A stretch of DNA of 64,000 nt from the NCBI GenBank assembly GCA_017435905.1, contig JAFSEB010000080.1, positions 24,695-88,694 of the forward strand. Direction: 5' to 3'. A program made the position numbers and the translations under genes. The notes beneath the pieces are model-generated. The model saw only the letters and a list, made by a program, of their open reading frames with translations, did no database searches and had not been told where the DNA came from. The DNA comes from Clostridia bacterium (GTDB lineage: Bacteria; Bacillota; Clostridia; Christensenellales; CAG-138). Below are positions 9,133 to 17,770 of this stretch, one piece after another (position 1 is the first letter of the stretch; every line of letters begins with the position of its first letter).

Positions 9133-9166
9133 TGCGGTATGTATGCCGAAAGGCATACATACCGCA
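9133..9166 (+). other. Stable intercistronic hairpin after the binding-protein gene
   Basis: A perfect 15-bp stem with a GAAA tetraloop lies in the 141-base gap between the binding-protein and permease genes. It lacks an adjacent T-run, so it is more likely an mRNA 3'-stabilising or partial-termination element than a full terminator. Confidence 0.75.
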
Positions 9167-9232
9167 GACGGCTTTTTCGAGATATCCCGAAGCTTTTCTA
9201 AATTTTTGTGACAGCAATGAAGGAATAACAAT

Positions 9233-10159
9233 ATGCATAGATACATATTAAAAAGGCTGGTTCAGCTGATCCCGGTCATTCTCGGCGTTGTGCTGATCAT
9301 ATTCCTTATCATGGATCTCACTCCCGGAGATCCTGCACGAATGGTACTTGGCAATATGGCGTCGGAAGAAGCGATCGCGGCTTTCCGTGAGGAGCAGGGG
9401 CTTAACGATCCGCTGCCCATTCGCTATCTCCGTTACGTATTTGATATGCTCCGCGGCTCCCTTGGCACTTCCTACCGTTCCAGCCGCCCTGTGATCGATG
9501 AGCTTCTTGCACGTTTCCCCGCAACGATGCAGCTTGCTTCCGCAAGCATCATCTTTGCGCTTGTGATCTCCGTTCCGATCGGTATCGTCTCCGCCCTCAA
9601 ACAGAACTCCCTGTTTGATACCGTGGGCATGGTGGCGGCGCTGCTCGGTATCGCCATGCCTGCATTCTGGCTTGGTCTGATCTTGATCATTTCCTTCTCC
9701 CTGAAGCTCGACTGGCTTCCTTCGAGCGGCAGCGGATCTTTCAAGCATCTGATCCTTCCTGCGGTGGCAAACGGCGTTTCCTGCGCAGCGAACATCGCCC
9801 GTATTACCCGCTCTTCCATGCTGGAGATCATCCGCCAGGACTATATCCGCACCGCAAAGTCCAAGGGCATCGGCAAAATGAAGGTGGTGCTCAAGCATGC
9901 GATGGGCAACTGCTGGATCCCCGTTATTACCGTTGCGGGTCTGCAGTTCGGCACTATGCTTGGCGGCACGGTCATCATTGAAAACGTGTTTGCCTGGAAC
10001 GGCGTGGGCGACTTCCTGCTCAAGAGCATCAGCGCAAAGGATACGCCTTGCGTGCTTGGCGGCATCGTGATGTTCACGGTGGTGTTCAGCGTTGTGAACC
10101 TGCTTGTTGACATCGTATATGCGTTCATTGATCCGCGCATCAAGGCCCAATATCAGTAA
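9233..10159 (+). CDS. Peptide ABC transporter permease (DppB/OppB type)
   Basis: 308 residues. The N-terminus is MHRYILKRLVQLIPVILGV, and the long external loop holds the family signature DLTPGDPARMVLG and GLNDPLPIRY. About six membrane segments follow. The EAA-like cytoplasmic loop (DYIRTAKSKGIGKMKVVLKH) contacts the ATPases. It pairs with the next gene to form the transmembrane pore. GAAGGAA lies before the ATG. Confidence 0.94.
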   Translation: MHRYILKRLVQLIPVILGVVLIIFLIMDLTPGDPARMVLGNMASEEAIAAFREEQGLNDPLPIRYLRYVFDMLRGSLGTSYRSSRPVIDELLARFPATMQLASASIIFALVISVPIGIVSALKQNSLFDTVGMVAALLGIAMPAFWLGLILIISFSLKLDWLPSSGSGSFKHLILPAVANGVSCAANIARITRSSMLEIIRQDYIRTAKSKGIGKMKVVLKHAMGNCWIPVITVAGLQFGTMLGGTVIIENVFAWNGVGDFLLKSISAKDTPCVLGGIVMFTVVFSVVNLLVDIVYAFIDPRIKAQYQ

Positions 10160-10171
10160 AGGCGGAACAGA

Positions 10172-11095
10172 ATGATGAAAAAAGAATCCAAAAAGAACGA
10201 CTTCCAGCTCAGCCCGGAAGAAATGGAGATCCTCAAGAAGTACAAAAAGCGTAGCTTTCTTGCGGAGACTTGGCGCGGACTGCGCAAAAACAAGGGCGCT
10301 GTTATCGGCCTGATCATCATTGCGCTGATCGCTTTCGTGGCGATCTTTGCGGACTTGCTTTATGACTATGAAGAAGTTGTCATCATGCCCGATTACAGCG
10401 CAACGCTGATGTCCCCCAGCCTTGAACATCCTCTCGGCACCGACGAATTCGGCCGTGATGTGCTGGCACGCATCGTGCACGGCGCCCGTCTTTCCATGGA
10501 GATCGCACTGCTTTCCACTGCATTCTCCCTGTCGGTAGGCGGCATTATCGGCGCTTATTCCGGTTACCTCGGCGGCAAGTTTGATGCGATCGTCATGCGC
10601 ATCATGGATATTTTCCTTGCCATCCCCAACATGCTGCTGGCGCTTGCCATTGTGGCGGCACTCGGCCCGAACCTGTTCAACCTGATCCTTGCCATCGCCA
10701 TTTCCGACGTGCCCCGTTTCGCACGCATCCTTCGCTCCACGGTGCTTTCCATCAAGGACAGCGAATACATCGAGGCTTCCAAGGCAGCGGGCGCCAGGAC
10801 CACCACCATCGTGTTCCGTGAGATCATCCCCAACTGCATTGCGCCCATCATCGTGCAGGCTTCCATCGTGATGGCGGCGGCTATCATCATTGCCGCTTCC
10901 CTCAGCTTCATCGGCCTTGGCGTGCAGCCCCCGGCTCCCGAATGGGGCGCCATGCTCTCAAGCGGCCGCAGCTACATGCGCGAGTATAATTACCTTGTCC
11001 TGTTCCCGGGACTTGCCATCGTGATCACCGTTCTTGCGTTCAACCTGCTCGGCGACGGTCTTCGTGATGCGCTTGACCCGCGCCTGAAGCGATAG
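10172..11095 (+). CDS. Peptide ABC transporter permease (DppC/OppC type)
   Basis: 307 residues. A charged cytoplasmic N-terminus precedes the first membrane helix (KGAVIGLIIIALIAFVAIFA), then the DppC signature HPLGTDEFGRDVLARIVHG and the EAA loop (EYIEASKAAGARTTTIVFRE). The start is 12 bases after the DppB stop. Two in-frame ATGs are adjacent (10172 and 10175); GGCGG upstream does not decide between them. Confidence 0.94.
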   Translation: MMKKESKKNDFQLSPEEMEILKKYKKRSFLAETWRGLRKNKGAVIGLIIIALIAFVAIFADLLYDYEEVVIMPDYSATLMSPSLEHPLGTDEFGRDVLARIVHGARLSMEIALLSTAFSLSVGGIIGAYSGYLGGKFDAIVMRIMDIFLAIPNMLLALAIVAALGPNLFNLILAIAISDVPRFARILRSTVLSIKDSEYIEASKAAGARTTTIVFREIIPNCIAPIIVQASIVMAAAIIIAASLSFIGLGVQPPAPEWGAMLSSGRSYMREYNYLVLFPGLAIVITVLAFNLLGDGLRDALDPRLKR

Positions 11096-11108
11096 GAGGA
11101 AATGAACT

Positions 11109-12116
11109 ATGGCACATGAAATTCCCGAACTGAAAGTAGAAAATCTTGTTGTGGAATATGTGACGGAAGATGCGGTGGTGCATGCGGTCAACGATGTCAG
11201 CTTTGAAGTACCCAAGGGTAGCACCATGGGCCTTGTAGGCGAGACCGGTGCCGGCAAGACCACCACGGCGCTTTCCATCATGAAGCTGCTGCCCGATCCG
11301 CCGGCCAAGCTTGTTTCCGGCAAGATCGAATTTGCGGGCGAGGATATCGTTCCCTACAGCGAAAAGCAGATGGATGCCCTCCGGGGCAGCACCGTTTCCA
11401 TGGTGTTCCAGGATCCCATGACGAGCCTGAACCCGGTTCTGACCGTCGGCGACCAGATCGCAGAGGTCATCCGCAGGCATCAGCGTGTTTCCAAGCTGGA
11501 GGCACGCACCAAGGCGAAGGAAATGCTGGAACTTGTCGGTATTTCCGGCGACCGTGCAGGCGAGTATCCGCACCAGTTCTCCGGCGGCATGAAGCAGCGA
11601 GTGATCATCGCCATCGCCCTTGCCTGCAACCCGAAGATCCTCATTGCGGACGAACCCACTACCGCCCTTGACGTGACCATTCAGGCACAGGTGCTTTCCA
11701 TGATGCGTGATATCAAGCAGAAGTTTGATACCGCCATGATCCTCATCACCCATGACCTCGGCGTGGTGGCGGATATCTGTGATACGGTGGCCATCATGTA
11801 TGCCGGCCGCATCATCGAATACGGCAAGATCGAAGAGATCTTTGACGATTTCAAGCATCCTTACACGGAAGGCCTGTTCGGTTCTCTGCCGAACCTGCAG
11901 AAGCGCCATGAAAAGCTCAAACCCATCAAGGGTCTGATGCCCGATCCTTCCGATCTGCCCACCGGCTGCTATTTCCATCCCCGCTGCAAGTACGCAACGG
12001 CGGAATGCGCCAAGCGCCAGCCCAAGAAAACATACCTGAGCGATACCCATTATGTGGAGTGCCTTGCCTATGAAGAAGGCACCGGCGTCAAGATCGAGGG
12101 AGGTGACATCAAGTGA
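11109..12116 (+). CDS. Peptide ABC transporter ATP-binding protein (DppD/OppD type)
   Basis: 335 residues. Walker A GETGAGKTT, Q-loop VFQDPMTSLNP, signature SGGMKQR, Walker B ILIADEPTTALD and switch His (ITHDLG) are intact. The C-terminal oligopeptide extension contains a Cys cluster (GCYFHPRCKYATAECAK); such regions in DppD/OppD proteins can bind an Fe-S cluster. AGGAGG lies 9 bases upstream. Its stop codon overlaps the start of the next gene. Confidence 0.95.
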   Translation: MAHEIPELKVENLVVEYVTEDAVVHAVNDVSFEVPKGSTMGLVGETGAGKTTTALSIMKLLPDPPAKLVSGKIEFAGEDIVPYSEKQMDALRGSTVSMVFQDPMTSLNPVLTVGDQIAEVIRRHQRVSKLEARTKAKEMLELVGISGDRAGEYPHQFSGGMKQRVIIAIALACNPKILIADEPTTALDVTIQAQVLSMMRDIKQKFDTAMILITHDLGVVADICDTVAIMYAGRIIEYGKIEEIFDDFKHPYTEGLFGSLPNLQKRHEKLKPIKGLMPDPSDLPTGCYFHPRCKYATAECAKRQPKKTYLSDTHYVECLAYEEGTGVKIEGGDIK

Positions 12117-13063
12117 GCCAGCCTTTGCTTGAAGTAAAAAACCTTGTCAAATATTTCAAAACCAAGAGCGGCATGCTCCATGCGGTGGATGATATCTCTT
12201 TCTCCATCGATGAGGGCAAAACGCTCGGCATCGTCGGCGAATCCGGCTGCGGTAAGTCCACCACCGGCCGCTGCATCCTGCGGCTGCACGAGCCCACCTC
12301 CGGTCAGGTGCTTTTCAACGGGCAGGATATCACCAAGCTGAACCAGAACGAGCTTCGTGAAGTGCGTAAGGATATGCAGATCGTCTTCCAGGATCCTTAT
12401 GCATCATTGAACCCGAGAAAGACCGTCAGCGAGCTGATCGGTGAGCCCATGCGTCTGCACGGCATGTTCTCCTCACGCCTTGAGCGTGATGCGAAGGTGC
12501 TCCGCCTGATGGACATCGTGGGTCTTGCGCCCCGTTTCGTCAACAGCTATCCCCATGAGCTGGACGGCGGCCGCCGCCAGCGTATCGGCATTGCCCGTGC
12601 GTTGGCGCTGAACCCGAAGTTCATCGTCTGCGATGAGCCGGTATCCGCCCTTGACGTTTCCATTCAGGCGCAGATCCTTAACCTGCTCAAGGAGCTGCAG
12701 AACGAGTTCGGCATCACCTATATCTTCATCACCCACGATCTCAGCGTCGTCAACTACTTCTCCGATGACATCCTCGTGATGTACCTTGGCAAGATGATGG
12801 AGCTTGCACCGTCGGAAACGCTCTTTGCGAACCCGATGCATCCTTACACCAAGGCTCTGCTCAGCGCCATTCCGATCCCGAGCCTGCACAACAGGCCGGA
12901 ACGTATCCTGCTCCGGGGCGAGATCACCTCGCCCATCAATCCGCCGGCAGGCTGCCGCTTTGCACCCCGCTGCGATTACTGCAAGGATATCTGCACCAAG
13001 GTCACACCGGATTTCCACAAGGTGGATACCGACCATTACGTGGCATGCCACCTTTACAGCTGA
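12113..13063 (+). CDS. Peptide ABC transporter ATP-binding protein (DppF/OppF type)
   Basis: 316 residues, started by GTG at 12113 within a 4-base overlap with the upstream stop, preceded by GGGAGG. Walker A GESGCGKST and Walker [12 protein letters not shown] are standard. The signature reads LDGGRRQR rather than LSGGQRQR, a variant that occurs in this subfamily, so it is unlikely to be inactivating. The Cys-rich C-terminal extension (GCRFAPRCDYCKDICTK) matches its partner. It is the last gene of the operon and ends at a palindromic terminator. Confidence 0.94.
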   Translation: MSQPLLEVKNLVKYFKTKSGMLHAVDDISFSIDEGKTLGIVGESGCGKSTTGRCILRLHEPTSGQVLFNGQDITKLNQNELREVRKDMQIVFQDPYASLNPRKTVSELIGEPMRLHGMFSSRLERDAKVLRLMDIVGLAPRFVNSYPHELDGGRRQRIGIARALALNPKFIVCDEPVSALDVSIQAQILNLLKELQNEFGITYIFITHDLSVVNYFSDDILVMYLGKMMELAPSETLFANPMHPYTKALLSAIPIPSLHNRPERILLRGEITSPINPPAGCRFAPRCDYCKDICTKVTPDFHKVDTDHYVACHLYS

Positions 13064-13073
13064 AACACAAATC

Positions 13074-13110
13074 AAAACGGGCACACTTCATATGAAGTGT
13101 GCCCGTTTTT
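13074..13110. terminator. Bidirectional terminator
   Basis: A perfect 18-bp inverted repeat (13074-13091/13092-13109) lies between the convergent peptide-transport and cobalamin-transport operons, with a T-tail on each side. Confidence 0.85.
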
Positions 13111-13120
13111 GACGTTGAAG

Positions 13121-13816
13121 CTATCCGGCCATATCGCCCATGCCGTACCGAAGCTTGACACGGTCGAGCTTTTCAAGGAAGGGCTTGCCGAGGAAGAACA
13201 GCACAAGGAATGTGGGAACAGCCTGTGTGCAGTTGACGGGGAAGCCTGCAAGATAAATGGCAAGCGCCGTTTCCGGTGTCAGACGGGAAAGCATCATGAA
13301 GACGGAGCTCGTGTCAAGGAGCGGCCCGATGAACAGGATGACTGCCGCCGCACCGAAAAGCCCAAGCAGGAGGCGCTTACGGGGAAGAAGCCCACGCCTG
13401 AACAGAAAGCCCATCAGGCAGCCCCCCGCACCGTAAGCCATCATCTGCCACGGCGTGTGAGGCCCTTGCCCGAAGAAAAAGTTACTGACAAGGGCAGTGA
13501 GGGCGCCCACGAGGAAACCGCTTTCCGCACCGAGGGCGATGCCTGCCAGCATGATCATTGCATAGGTGGCTTTGAAGTTGGGGATGGGGATCACCACACG
13601 GCTTGCGATGGCAAGGGCAGAGAGCACCGCAAGCAGAACGAGCTCACGGGCTTCGGGCTTCCTTCCTTCAAAGGAAAGAAAGAAGGGGATCATGATCTCC
13701 AATATCACAAGCAGGCTTGTGATGTAGTAGGAACGCCCCGGAAGCTTCCTGCCGAAAATGACCGTCAACGGGATCAGCAGCAGGGAGACAGCCGTCAGGA
13801 TCTTTGTCTTTTTCAT
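13121..13816 (-). CDS. ECF transporter S component, probable cobalamin-specific (CblT-like)
   Basis: 231 residues with about six membrane helices, starting MKKTKILTAVSLLLIPL. The central segment (ALAIASRVVIPIPNFKATYAM) resembles substrate-specific components of energy-coupling-factor importers. It is the last gene of the T-A-DUF2284-S operon, and the operon leader carries a cobalamin-riboswitch-like RNA, so the best assignment is vitamin B12 or a precursor. Specificity is inferred from regulation and context, not from residues. Confidence 0.78.
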   Translation of the reverse strand: MKKTKILTAVSLLLIPLTVIFGRKLPGRSYYITSLLVILEIMIPFFLSFEGRKPEARELVLLAVLSALAIASRVVIPIPNFKATYAMIMLAGIALGAESGFLVGALTALVSNFFFGQGPHTPWQMMAYGAGGCLMGFLFRRGLLPRKRLLLGLFGAAAVILFIGPLLDTSSVFMMLSRLTPETALAIYLAGFPVNCTQAVPTFLVLFFLGKPFLEKLDRVKLRYGMGDMAG

Positions 13817-13838
13817 TTCGTACTCCTGTGGGGAAAGA

Positions 13839-14579
13839 TCATGTTTCCCCGTTTTTGTGGAAGGCGATCAGCCCAAAAAGATGCAGTTTGGTGGGATCCC
13901 ATGCAAAGGGCAGGCCGCAGCGCTCTGCAAGGGCTGCAACATCGATACAGTAGGCGCTCATGCAGCTGATGCGCTGCTCCGGATGGGCGCAGGGGAGCCC
14001 TTTCGTTTTCAGACAGGGATCGCAAAGGGGACAGCCGTTATAGCCGGTGCAAAAGCCTTCATAGCCGTGCTCACGCATCGTTTTCATGAAACGCAGAACG
14101 GCGGCATTATGCTCTTTCTTCGCCTGCAGAACGGCAGCCTTGTTTTCGTAGCCGTCAATGGGGTGGATGGTTTCGATCACAAGGGCGTGGGGCTGCGCAA
14201 GAAGGGTCGCATGGAGCGTCTCCACGCTGCCGCAATCCGGCGGGCAGGAATAGTTGGCACCGTACCTGCCGCAGATGTTCTGCTCACAGAATTGGCGGAA
14301 TTTGCCGTCAACGGGCACTTCCTCCGTGGGAAGGAGCGATACGAGGAAGCCTTCTTCTTTTGCAAGTGCCGTCAGTTCCTGTTCCATGGTGTGTTTCCTT
14401 TCTTCCTTCAGGCCGGCTTGGCGCAATGCCTTTGGCCACGGGCCGAGAAATGCTTTGATACGGGCACGGGTGGTTTCGTCAAAATCCCCTTTGCAGGGGG
14501 TGCGGCCAAGCTCCTGCGCCTTTTGAACCAGCAGGCGAACAGCCCACAGGCGTTTTTCTTCTTCGGTAGCAAAGTGCAT
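13839..14579 (-). CDS. DUF2284 Cys-rich protein with N-terminal HNH-repeat-like segment
   Basis: 246 residues. From about residue 65 it is a DUF2284 protein, with Cys-rich motifs (CEQNICGRYGANYSCPPDCG; GYNGCPLCDPC) expected to bind metal. The first 60 residues have another character: LGRTPCKGDFD followed by FLGPWPKALRQAGL resembles the homing-endonuclease-associated HNH repeat, a DNA-binding-type module. Two starts are possible: ATG 14579, three bases after the ATPase stop with AGGAAGGG upstream, and ATG 14387 with GAAAGGAA upstream, which would give DUF2284 alone. Its place within the ECF operon suggests a role in corrinoid handling, but the function is unknown. Confidence 0.75.
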   Translation of the reverse strand: MHFATEEEKRLWAVRLLVQKAQELGRTPCKGDFDETTRARIKAFLGPWPKALRQAGLKEERKHTMEQELTALAKEEGFLVSLLPTEEVPVDGKFRQFCEQNICGRYGANYSCPPDCGSVETLHATLLAQPHALVIETIHPIDGYENKAAVLQAKKEHNAAVLRFMKTMREHGYEGFCTGYNGCPLCDPCLKTKGLPCAHPEQRISCMSAYCIDVAALAERCGLPFAWDPTKLHLFGLIAFHKNGET

Positions 14580-14582
14580 GCG

Positions 14583-16238
14583 TTACCCTTCCTGCGAAGC
14601 GGTGTTCCTTTGGTAAAGGGCGACTACATCCTCCGCCGTTACCGCCATGGAGAATACGTGGCGGCTCATGCGGTTGGCGGCGGTGGTGTAAAAGCTGTTG
14701 CCGCCGAAAAATCGACGGGGCGTATCCGTGGTCATGATCTGCCCGTCAAAGAACATGGAGACAAGATCCGCATATTTGGCGCAGAATTCCACATCGTGGG
14801 ATACCATGATCACGGTGATGCCTTCCGCTGTCAGCTTTTTGAGGGTCTCCGCCAGCTTTTCCTTGAAAAAGCCGTCAATGCCCTTTGTGGGCTCATCAAG
14901 AAGCAGCAGCTTCGGTTCCGTCAAAAGCACCTTTGCAAGGGCTGCACGCTGCTGCTCGCCGCCGGAAAGATCATAGGGGTGGCTGTCCATGACGGAAAGG
15001 ATGTCGCAGCTTTGTGCGGCGGCGGCGATCTTCTCTTCATCGGTACACATTTCAAGCAGCTCTTCCCGAACGGTTTTTGCCGCAAACAGGCTCTTTGGAT
15101 CCTGCGGCAGCATGGCGAGGGTACCTTTAAACAGCTTTGCGCCTTTGTTGGGCTTGCCGAAGAGGGAGACCTTTCCCCTGTAGGGCTTTGCAATGCCGGC
15201 AATGGCTTTAAGGAGCGTAGATTTTCCTGCGCCGTTGCCGCCTACGATGGCGTAAATGCAGCCTGTGGGGATCTCCGCATGCACGCCCCGGAGGATATCG
15301 GCGCTGTCCTTTTCATAGCGGAACCAGACTTCCCTGAGGGAAAGGGCAGGGGGCTCGCTTGCTGCCGGTGCAGGCGTATCGGGCAGGGAGGGGATAGAAG
15401 CGCCCTGCGGAAAGCTGCGGCTGAGCCATGTGCGCCCATCCCTGACGGTGAGGGGGCTTGTCCCTTCGCAATGAGCGCCGTAAAATACACGCACCGGCGC
15501 AGGCATGGCGGCAAACATGTCGCTTTTCTGCGCCCAAAGCTTTGCGCCGATATTTCCCGGGGTATCATCCGCAATAATGCGGCCCTGTTCCATCACGATG
15601 GCCCTGTCCGCATAGGGGAAGATATCCTCAAGGCGGTGTTCCGATAGGATCACGGTGGTGCCAAGTTCGATGTTGATCTTTCTGACGGTGTTGAGGAAAT
15701 CGGAAGCGGCAATGGGATCAAGCTGGCTTGTAGGCTCATCAAGGATGAGCACCTCGGGCTGCATGGCCATGATGGAAGCAAGGTTGAGAAGCTGTTTCTG
15801 ACCGCCGCTCAGGGTCTCCACATCCCGGTGGAACCAATCCTGTATGCCGAAATAGCAGGCCATTTCCGCCACACGGGCACGCATGGCGTTGGGTGCAACG
15901 CCAAGGCTTTCAAGGCCAAAGGCAAGCTCGTGCCAAACCTTGTCCGTCACGATCTGATCATCGGGGTTTTGCATCACAAAGCCGATCTTTGCGGCCTGCT
16001 CAAAGGGAGGCACTTCCTCAAGGGGCATGCCGTTGAAAAGCACGGTGCCGCTTTTTTTGCCGCCGGGGGCAAGCACGCTTTTCAGGTGGCGAAGCAGTGT
16101 GGTCTTTCCGCTGCCGCTCCTGCCGCAAAGAACGATGTATTCGCCTTTTTCCACCGTCAGATCCACATGGGAAAGGCAGGCCTTTCCCCGTGCGGTGGCG
16201 TGGGAAAAGCTCAGATCCCGGATCTCAAAATGTGCCAT
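14583..16238 (-). CDS. ECF transporter energising subunit, fused A1-A2 ATPase
   Basis: 551 residues containing two complete ABC domains. The first has GRSGSGKTT, LSGGQKQ and VLILDEPTSQLD; the second, from about residue 325, has GGNGAGKST, LSGGEQQR and LLLDEPTKGID. This is the fused form of EcfA and EcfA'. The start ATG 16238 has AAGGAGG upstream and overlaps the 3' end of the T-component gene by 28 bases. It would power uptake of the substrate bound by the S component, with coupling by the T component. Confidence 0.92.
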   Translation of the reverse strand: MAHFEIRDLSFSHATARGKACLSHVDLTVEKGEYIVLCGRSGSGKTTLLRHLKSVLAPGGKKSGTVLFNGMPLEEVPPFEQAAKIGFVMQNPDDQIVTDKVWHELAFGLESLGVAPNAMRARVAEMACYFGIQDWFHRDVETLSGGQKQLLNLASIMAMQPEVLILDEPTSQLDPIAASDFLNTVRKINIELGTTVILSEHRLEDIFPYADRAIVMEQGRIIADDTPGNIGAKLWAQKSDMFAAMPAPVRVFYGAHCEGTSPLTVRDGRTWLSRSFPQGASIPSLPDTPAPAASEPPALSLREVWFRYEKDSADILRGVHAEIPTGCIYAIVGGNGAGKSTLLKAIAGIAKPYRGKVSLFGKPNKGAKLFKGTLAMLPQDPKSLFAAKTVREELLEMCTDEEKIAAAAQSCDILSVMDSHPYDLSGGEQQRAALAKVLLTEPKLLLLDEPTKGIDGFFKEKLAETLKKLTAEGITVIMVSHDVEFCAKYADLVSMFFDGQIMTTDTPRRFFGGNSFYTTAANRMSRHVFSMAVTAEDVVALYQRNTASQEG

Positions 16239-17092
16239 GTGAGGGCCTCCTTCAGGTGCAGAAATGTGGGAAGAAGCAAAAGCAGCAGATAGCAGCCAAG
16301 ACCGAAGGGCGAAAGGGGCGCCACGTCCCAAAGGGGCGTGAAGGCGGCGGCGGTATCGCCCCGCAGCATGGAGAATACGACCCCTGCGCCAAGGAACAGC
16401 GTCATGAACATCAGGATGCCGTCACGCAGGGTGAAGCGGTACTGCAGGAAGCTCGTACGCTTTTTTGTGCCGTAGCCCCTGCTTCGCATGGAGTCTGCGG
16501 TCACAATGCTGCCTTCAAGGGCCCAATCGGTGAGGCTGCCGAGAAGCAGCATGCCGTTTTTTGCTTTTTCCGTATATTTGGCGTCGCCGGCAACGCTTTT
16601 GCCGATGGCCATCCGTGCGCCGGTGATCTGCCTGCCCTTTCGCATGAAGTTCGGGATCATGCGCAGCACCATCACAAGAAGCAGGGAGAGGGCAGGGATC
16701 AGGTTCGCAAACAGGCTTGTGAATTTATCGCTTGTCATCACGGCGCCGTAGCAGCCGCACCAAAGTATCATCAGCAGGAATATGCCGGAAAGAACGGTGC
16801 CGTAAATCAGGGATTCAAGGGTGTAGGGAATGCTGAAAACCGTGAAAAGGACAGTCCGTCCCGTGCGGTTCATAAGCGGATTCAACACCGCCACCGCAAT
16901 GAGAAGCGGCAGGGAGAAGAGGAGCAGCTTCAGCCCTTTCGTTCCCGTCAGAAGGAGATAGTATGCAAGGGCTGCACACACACCTGCAGCCACGAATGCC
17001 GGGTGCTGAATGAGCACGCCAAGGAGCATGACAAGAATAAAAAACAGAAAGCTCACCGCCGGGTGACAGCGGGAAAACGCATCTTGCTTCAA
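16211..17092 (-). CDS. ECF transporter T component (EcfT/CbiQ family)
   Basis: About 293 residues with several hydrophobic helices. The C-terminal coupling region includes ADSMRSRGYGTKKRT, whose Arg-Gly-containing motif is the ATPase-contacting signature of EcfT/CbiQ. No ATG fits; TTG at 17092 is the likely start because GGAGG lies eight bases upstream and the protein then begins KQDAFSRCHPAV. It is the first gene of the operon. A terminator hairpin (17110-17138) and a riboswitch lie directly upstream, so expression should depend on cobalamin level. Confidence 0.87.
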   Translation of the reverse strand: MKQDAFSRCHPAVSFLFFILVMLLGVLIQHPAFVAAGVCAALAYYLLLTGTKGLKLLLFSLPLLIAVAVLNPLMNRTGRTVLFTVFSIPYTLESLIYGTVLSGIFLLMILWCGCYGAVMTSDKFTSLFANLIPALSLLLVMVLRMIPNFMRKGRQITGARMAIGKSVAGDAKYTEKAKNGMLLLGSLTDWALEGSIVTADSMRSRGYGTKKRTSFLQYRFTLRDGILMFMTLFLGAGVVFSMLRGDTAAAFTPLWDVAPLSPFGLGCYLLLLLLPTFLHLKEALTWHILRSGI

Positions 17093-17109
17093 GAATATGA
17101 CCTCCGGAA

Positions 17110-17138
17110 AAAAGAAAAAGCTCCCGAAAAACGGGAGC
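17110..17138 (-). terminator. Riboswitch-controlled terminator before the ECF operon
   Basis: On the minus strand GCTCCCG-TTTTT-CGGGAGC is followed by a T-rich run and then, within 15 bases, by the ribosome site of the T-component gene. Its position between the riboswitch and the first gene suits transcription attenuation. Confidence 0.8.
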
Positions 17139-17193
17139 GGATACACGGTGCAAAAGCCGCACAGGACAGCCCCCAAGAGTCCTGCGAAACTGG

Positions 17194-17334
17194 ATCAAAG
17201 ACCTGTATTCCGACTCCGGACGCCCACTTTGGTGTCTCTTCTCGGCAAACTTGCCAATGAGAACACCGGGCGATCATGTCCGTCTACGGCGGCTTGGTAC
17301 CGTTGGGATTTCCCCATTCCGAAACCTTTGATCG
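17194..17334 (-). ncRNA. Cobalamin-riboswitch-like leader of the ECF operon
   Basis: A perfect 8-bp closing stem, GATCAAAG (17334-17327) with CTTTGATC (17201-17194), encloses 125 bases. Inside are AATGGGGAA (resembling the AATAGGGAA of cobalamin riboswitches), the core GCCGCCGTAG and a distal GAGTCGGAATACAGG resembling the B12 box. The GGTGAAAATCC hairpin of the classical form is replaced by a shorter GGGAAATCCC hairpin, so it is a compact variant. It precedes an attenuator and vitamin-transport genes, as expected. Confidence 0.65.
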
Positions 17335-17364
17335 GTTGCAATGCATGTCATCACATGCAAACAC

Positions 17365-17393
17365 ATACTAACACAATTCTTGCATGTTCGCAA
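17365..17393 (-). promoter_or_regulatory. Promoter of the ECF operon
   Basis: TTGCGA and TAGTAT on the minus strand with a 17-base spacer, starting about 30 bases before the riboswitch. It lies 16 bases from the divergent promoter at 17409. Confidence 0.6.
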
Positions 17394-17408
17394 TCGGAAA
17401 ATTTGCGG

Positions 17409-17437
17409 TTGACATTTTTTCGGGGCGGTGTTATCCT
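17409..17437 (+). promoter_or_regulatory. Promoter of the DUF4430 lipoprotein transcript
   Basis: TTGACA, a 17-base spacer, then TATCCT with an upstream TG, directly before the classical cobalamin riboswitch. Confidence 0.6.
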
Positions 17438-17454
17438 TACGGCACAACAGAATC

Positions 17455-17635
17455 ATCGTTTGAGTAACGGTGGGTGCGCAAAGCCCCACAGTGAAAGAGA
17501 ATCGTGTCAGAATCACGAACGGTACCGCCACTGTAATTGCGGAGGCTTCACACCTGGTGAAAACCGGCCATTGGGGAAACCTGAGAAGGCTGTGTGAAGG
17601 CTGATGATGCATAAGTCAGGAGAACTGCTCAAACG
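17455..17635 (+). ncRNA. Cobalamin riboswitch (classical form)
   Basis: The conserved core is readable: GAATCGTGTCAGAATCACGA followed by CGGTACCGCCACTGTAA (17498-17536), a long variable arm, and the B12 box with GATGATGC and AGTCAGGAGAACTGC (17605-17628). These match the known AdoCbl-type RNA in order and spacing. It controls the lipoprotein gene 280 bases downstream; a terminator at 17696-17728 lies between. Exact ends are approximate. Confidence 0.9.
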
Positions 17636-17695
17636 GTTTTATTCTTCTTTGCCTGCAAGTACGGGCGAAGATGAAACCGACGCGGGAAAACGGCT

Positions 17696-17728
17696 GCGGC
17701 GATTCCAAACAGGAATTGCCGCTTTTTT
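17696..17728 (+). terminator. Attenuator terminator between tandem riboswitch elements
   Basis: GCGGCGATTCC (17696-17706) pairs with GGAATTGCCGC (17712-17722) allowing one G-U, followed by TTTTTT. It lies after the first riboswitch and before the second structured element. Confidence 0.85.
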
Positions 17729-17770
17729 GTTGCCTGCGAAACGATCTTAACAGCTTGCTGTGAAAGATAG

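Noticed and set aside
7118..10480. Long minus-strand open frames (706 and 410 codons) across the peptide transporter genes
   Set aside because: They are antisense to a complete, motif-rich operon, have low-complexity His/Gly/Val-rich translations and no ribosome sites; they arise from GC-rich third codon positions.
13758..15647. Plus-strand open frame of 629 codons across the ECF and DUF2284 genes
   Set aside because: Antisense to the ATPase gene with intact Walker motifs; no recognisable domain.
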